A stretch of 64,000 bases of DNA, taken from Variovorax sp. Root318D1. Lineage in GTDB: Bacteria > Pseudomonadota > Gammaproteobacteria > Burkholderiales > Burkholderiaceae_C. The DNA lies in contig NZ_LMCQ01000003.1 in assembly GCF_001424835.1 (NCBI RefSeq), forward strand, positions 180,076 to 244,075. The letters run 5' to 3'. The first letter of the stretch is position 1. Every line of letters starts with the position of its first letter. Positions 63,473 to 64,000 of this stretch are shown here, one piece after another. Both the position numbers and the translations under genes were made by a program. The notes below the pieces were generated by a model that ran no database searches, had not been told where the DNA came from, and was given only the letters and a program-made list of their open reading frames with translations.

Positions 63473-64000
63473 GGGCAGACTCCAGTTGCAAGAGCAGGGC
63501 GCGAAGCTCGCGCAAGGGAAGCACGTGGTCGGGAGAGTGCAAGGCAATGGCCGCTTCGGGCATGATGGAAATCTGGGCTTCGTTGGGGTCCTGGACGGCG
63601 GTGATGCCACCGGCCAGATGAATGCGCTGCATGCCTTCGGCACCATCGTTGTTGGCGCCGGTGAGCAGAATGCCGGCCAGTGCCGGCCCGTAGGCGTCGG
63701 CCGCGGAGGCCATCAATACATCGATCGACGGCCGCGAAAAGCGCACCGGCGGCTCGCAGCTGAGCGAGAAGCGGCGGTTGCGCTCGATCGACAGATGGTA
63801 GCCGGGCGGCGCGAAGTACACATGGCCGGCCGCGAGCGGCATCTTGTCAGCGGCCTCGTGCACCGGCACTTGAAGGCGCTCGGCGAAGATCTCGGCCAGG
63901 TGGCTTTCATGCCCTTCGGGCAGGTGAAGAACCACCACCAGCGGAAGATGCCACGGCAGGGGAAGGTCGTGCAGCATCCGAAGCAGCGCATCGATGCCGC
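63462..64000 (-). CDS. CheB-type methylesterase domain protein (5' end beyond the window)
   Basis: Partial gene with at least 178 residues visible, reading in from the right edge without a stop. The sequence matches the CheB methylesterase catalytic domain: VVVLHLPEGHESHLAEIFAERL, HVYFAPPGYHLSIER, RPSIDVLMASAADAYG and GILLTGANNDGAEGM, which holds the catalytic Asp. The nucleophilic Ser motif would lie outside the window. There is no receiver domain in the visible part. It is coupled to the hybrid kinase gene by an 11-bp overlap. A CheR-like methyltransferase gene may lie beyond the edge. Confidence 0.88.
   Translation of the reverse strand, partial: GIDALLRMLHDLPLPWHLPLVVVLHLPEGHESHLAEIFAERLQVPVHEAADKMPLAAGHVYFAPPGYHLSIERNRRFSLSCEPPVRFSRPSIDVLMASAADAYGPALAGILLTGANNDGAEGMQRIHLAGGITAVQDPNEAQISIMPEAAIALHSPDHVLPLRELRALLLQLESAHVH

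Noticed and set aside
1..64000. CRISPR arrays, insertion sequences, prophage or integron elements
   Set aside because: No regularly spaced direct repeats, transposase or integrase genes, or terminal inverted repeats were seen. The single tRNA has no integrase beside it.

Overview
The window is GC-rich, gene-dense DNA with no insertion sequence, phage gene or CRISPR array. Gene content and order point to a betaproteobacterium of the Comamonadaceae, most likely Variovorax or a close relative. The pointers are divergent lptFG/pepA-holC, rimP-nusA-infB-rbfA-truB, guaB/guaA with a small intergenic module, the smpB/ratA/rnfH locus, and many secreted proteins and transporters. This assignment is recognition from sequence, not a database result.

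Layout. 0.1-4 kb: RNA helicase hrpA. 4-9.2 kb (minus): a DUF3309 membrane peptide, a methionine-type aminotransferase, cysB, a short CbiX-type chelatase and lptG/lptF, which looks like a sulfur-linked group behind the LPS exporter genes. 9.2-13 kb (plus): pepA, holC, a small acidic protein and a LivK-type binding protein. 13-15.6 kb (minus): a lone receiver protein, a coiled-coil protein, tRNA-Ser(GGA), and an SPFH/NfeD pair. 15.6-19.7 kb: an Orn/Lys/Arg decarboxylase, an exported ATP-dependent DNA ligase and fabI. 19.7-26.4 kb (plus): a complete yejABEF-type peptide ABC importer and a YbfB-type MFS carrier. 26.4-35.9 kb (plus): the rimP-nusA-infB-rbfA-truB translation/transcription operon, running into typA and an EamA transporter.

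35.9-38.2 kb (minus): an ECF sigma/anti-sigma pair bracketed by two paralogous secreted COG4315 proteins. 38.3-40.1 kb: smpB divergent from ratA-rnfH, then a DUF4124 protein. 40.3-44.2 kb: guaB and guaA separated by a Phd/VapC toxin-antitoxin pair with a repeated GGCCAGA operator. 44.2-51.2 kb (minus): an exported intradiol dioxygenase, then a DUF2946-like protein, TonB receptor, ABC ATPase and two ABC-2 permeases in one transcriptional direction. 51.2-54.2 kb: tag, a 2'-5' RNA ligase-like protein, a RidA-family protein and a DUF72 protein.

54.3-57.8 kb (plus): a sensor kinase and FixJ-type regulator, a near-perfect palindrome resembling a FixJ site, a secreted HbpS/GlcG-family protein and an exported ankyrin protein. 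This resembles the three-component HbpS-SenS-SenR logic and is the best candidate for a little-described system here. 57.8-60.2 kb: a tiny membrane protein, a TadA deaminase fused to an alpha/beta-hydrolase-like domain, and an LD-carboxypeptidase with a histidine-rich tail. 60.2-64 kb: a small unknown protein, an adenylate cyclase-FHA protein, and a minus-strand CheB / receiver-kinase / receiver signalling cluster cut by the window edge.

No gene-free stretch exceeds 300 bases; the longest gaps (about 180 bases) lie before rimP, guaB and the cyclase gene.
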